DNA of 64,000 nucleotides, from positions 84,331,309-84,395,308 of the forward strand of contig JAZBQD010000015.1 in assembly GCA_036583965.1 (NCBI GenBank), given 5' to 3'. The notes below the pieces were generated by a model that saw nothing but the letters and a program-made list of their open reading frames with translations, did no database searches and was not told the DNA's origin. The number at the start of each line of letters is the position of its first letter. Position 1 is the stretch's first letter. Below are positions 62,797-64,000 of this stretch, piece after piece. A program made the position numbers and the translations under genes. The stretch comes from Prunella strophiata (taxonomy: Eukaryota > Chordata > Aves > Passeriformes > Prunellidae).

Positions 62797-64000
62797 GTGA
62801 GTTCTTGCACCTTTTTCCCCAGAGTGATCATGGCTGTAGTCACTGGGGCTTTGGAGAAACATTTTGCTGCATAACACACACGGGAAGCTCAGGGGCTGTG
62901 TTGGCAGCTGGTAATACAGAAACAGCCAGGTGGGTTTTTCCAAGAGGCCACACATTCCTCTCTGGGTTATCCTAAATACTGGTGCACAGAACATTCTGTT
63001 GACCAGCAGGTTTTTGTGAGCCTGTGTTGGTGTGCAGCGTGTCAGAGTGAGGTGGTGGGCATGAATGCAGGTGGGGATGTGTGGAGACCCAGCTGCAAGC
63101 AGTGGTCTGGCAGAAGCTGTGTGCTAAAGGCCCATTAGTGTGGATCCTGCAAAGAGAGGCAGCTCCAGCACAAAGGCTCTGCAGGACCCCCTCTGCTTCA
63201 TCCTCGTGGACCTTGTGTCCCTGCAGGGATGGAGCATGGGTCCACATGGCAGCATCACATCTGGGGTGCATGAGAGATTGGGAGCAGCTGGGCAACATTC
63301 AGATCCTGCACCAGCAGCATGGGGTGGGCAGGAGCAGGGAAGGGCTGCATGTGTCCATGTGCTGCATCCCTTGTGTGGATAAATTAAACCTTCCAGCTGA
63401 GGGCAGACTGTGTTTGCTAAGCTCACATCAAGCTGAACAGTAATTGTTTCTTGGTACTTACAGTGGGATGAGGAAGGGTAATGGATGTGTATGTGAATGA
63501 AGTATTCTCTCCTCAGAAATACCTGCTTTCAGTTTCAGCAACTGAATTTATAAATGGCCTGAGTCAAAATTGCTACATTAATGCTATTTCTTGGCAAGGA
63601 GGCTGCTCTTCTGAGCTGATTCGTTTTTCTGTTGAGGAAATACTGGATGATATTAGAATGCATGAGATAGCTTGCCTACTTTCTAAGGTCTTTTAAGATG
63701 TTTACTGCACTTAGAGCAGTAGTTCCAAGAGTGGATTGATAATGATACCAAGTTCTATATATGACTGCTTGAATATTTTTCTGAATTTTTCAAGTTGACT
63801 TATAGCATACGAAACTTTTACCAGTTATTGTTCTATTCCACCTGAACAAAAATTTTGAAGTTCCTCAGCTCAGAGCTTCTTGTAGGTGTATTTTACTTAA
63901 CAGAGACCTTTTGAAACATACAAAATTGGTATGAAAGTGGGTAACAGTAAGAATGATACATTTAGATCAACCTCAGATGCTGAGGATGTTTAAAGTGAGC
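62797..64000 (+). other. FARS2: FARS2 intron 3, beginning
   Basis: The intron starts with GTGAGT and continues past the right edge. The segment 63000-63420 is GC-richer than the rest. A 120-codon plus-strand open stretch there (63081-63443) starts with GTG and has no recognisable family. No further FARS2 exon was found before the end of the window. Confidence 0.75.

Noticed and set aside
63081..63443. 120-codon frame in intron 3 considered as an extra or alternative FARS2 exon
   Set aside because: It does not resemble the sequence that follows residue 259 in FARS2, starts with GTG, and is opposed by similar frames on the other strand in a GC-richer patch.

Overview
The window is vertebrate nuclear DNA, most likely from a bird. 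The evidence is spliced genes with canonical GT-AG junctions, a CpG-island promoter in an otherwise AT-rich setting, and interspersed repeats that are almost all CR1-type LINE fragments. No Alu-like or L1-like elements were recognised. I cannot fix the species, and a crocodilian or turtle is not strictly excluded.

Two genes are present, head to head, in the same arrangement as the LYRM4/FARS2 pair of other vertebrates. On the minus strand, the first coding exon of LYRM4 (ISD11, a mitochondrial iron-sulfur cluster assembly factor) lies at 775-860, and the rest of that gene is beyond the left edge. On the plus strand, FARS2 (mitochondrial phenylalanyl-tRNA synthetase) starts in the same CpG island with a probable non-coding exon ending at 965. 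It continues with coding exon 2 (52286-52920, CDS from 52303) and exon 3 (62637-62796), then runs off the right edge. Together these give the first 259 residues of FARS2: the transit peptide and the N-terminal part of the class II catalytic domain. Motif 3 and the anticodon-binding domain are outside the window. Both products act in mitochondria, one in Fe-S biogenesis and one in mitochondrial translation, and they appear to share one bidirectional promoter (about 550-1310).

By region: 1-773 is LYRM4 intron 1 with an antisense CR1. 550-1310 is the CpG island. 966-52285 is the roughly 51 kb FARS2 intron 1. It holds several CR1 fragments, including a decayed CR1 reverse-transcriptase segment at 28530-29490, microsatellites, a 216-bp pentamer array (5935-6150), an AT-rich palindrome cluster (8001-8072), and a TATA/CCAAT element that may be a solo LTR or an intronic promoter (about 31290-31660). 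52921-62636 is intron 2, with a strongly strand-biased G/T block at 61975-62200. 62797-64000 is the start of intron 3.

I found no tRNA, rRNA, CRISPR array or new multi-gene system. Outside the three coding exons, the open frames look like chance, GC-skew or repeat by-products. The more interesting items are structural: the very compact divergent promoter flanked by inverted CR1 copies, the intronic TATA/CCAAT element, the palindrome cluster and the G/T tract. Homology calls rest on recognising protein and repeat sequences by eye, and no database search was run.
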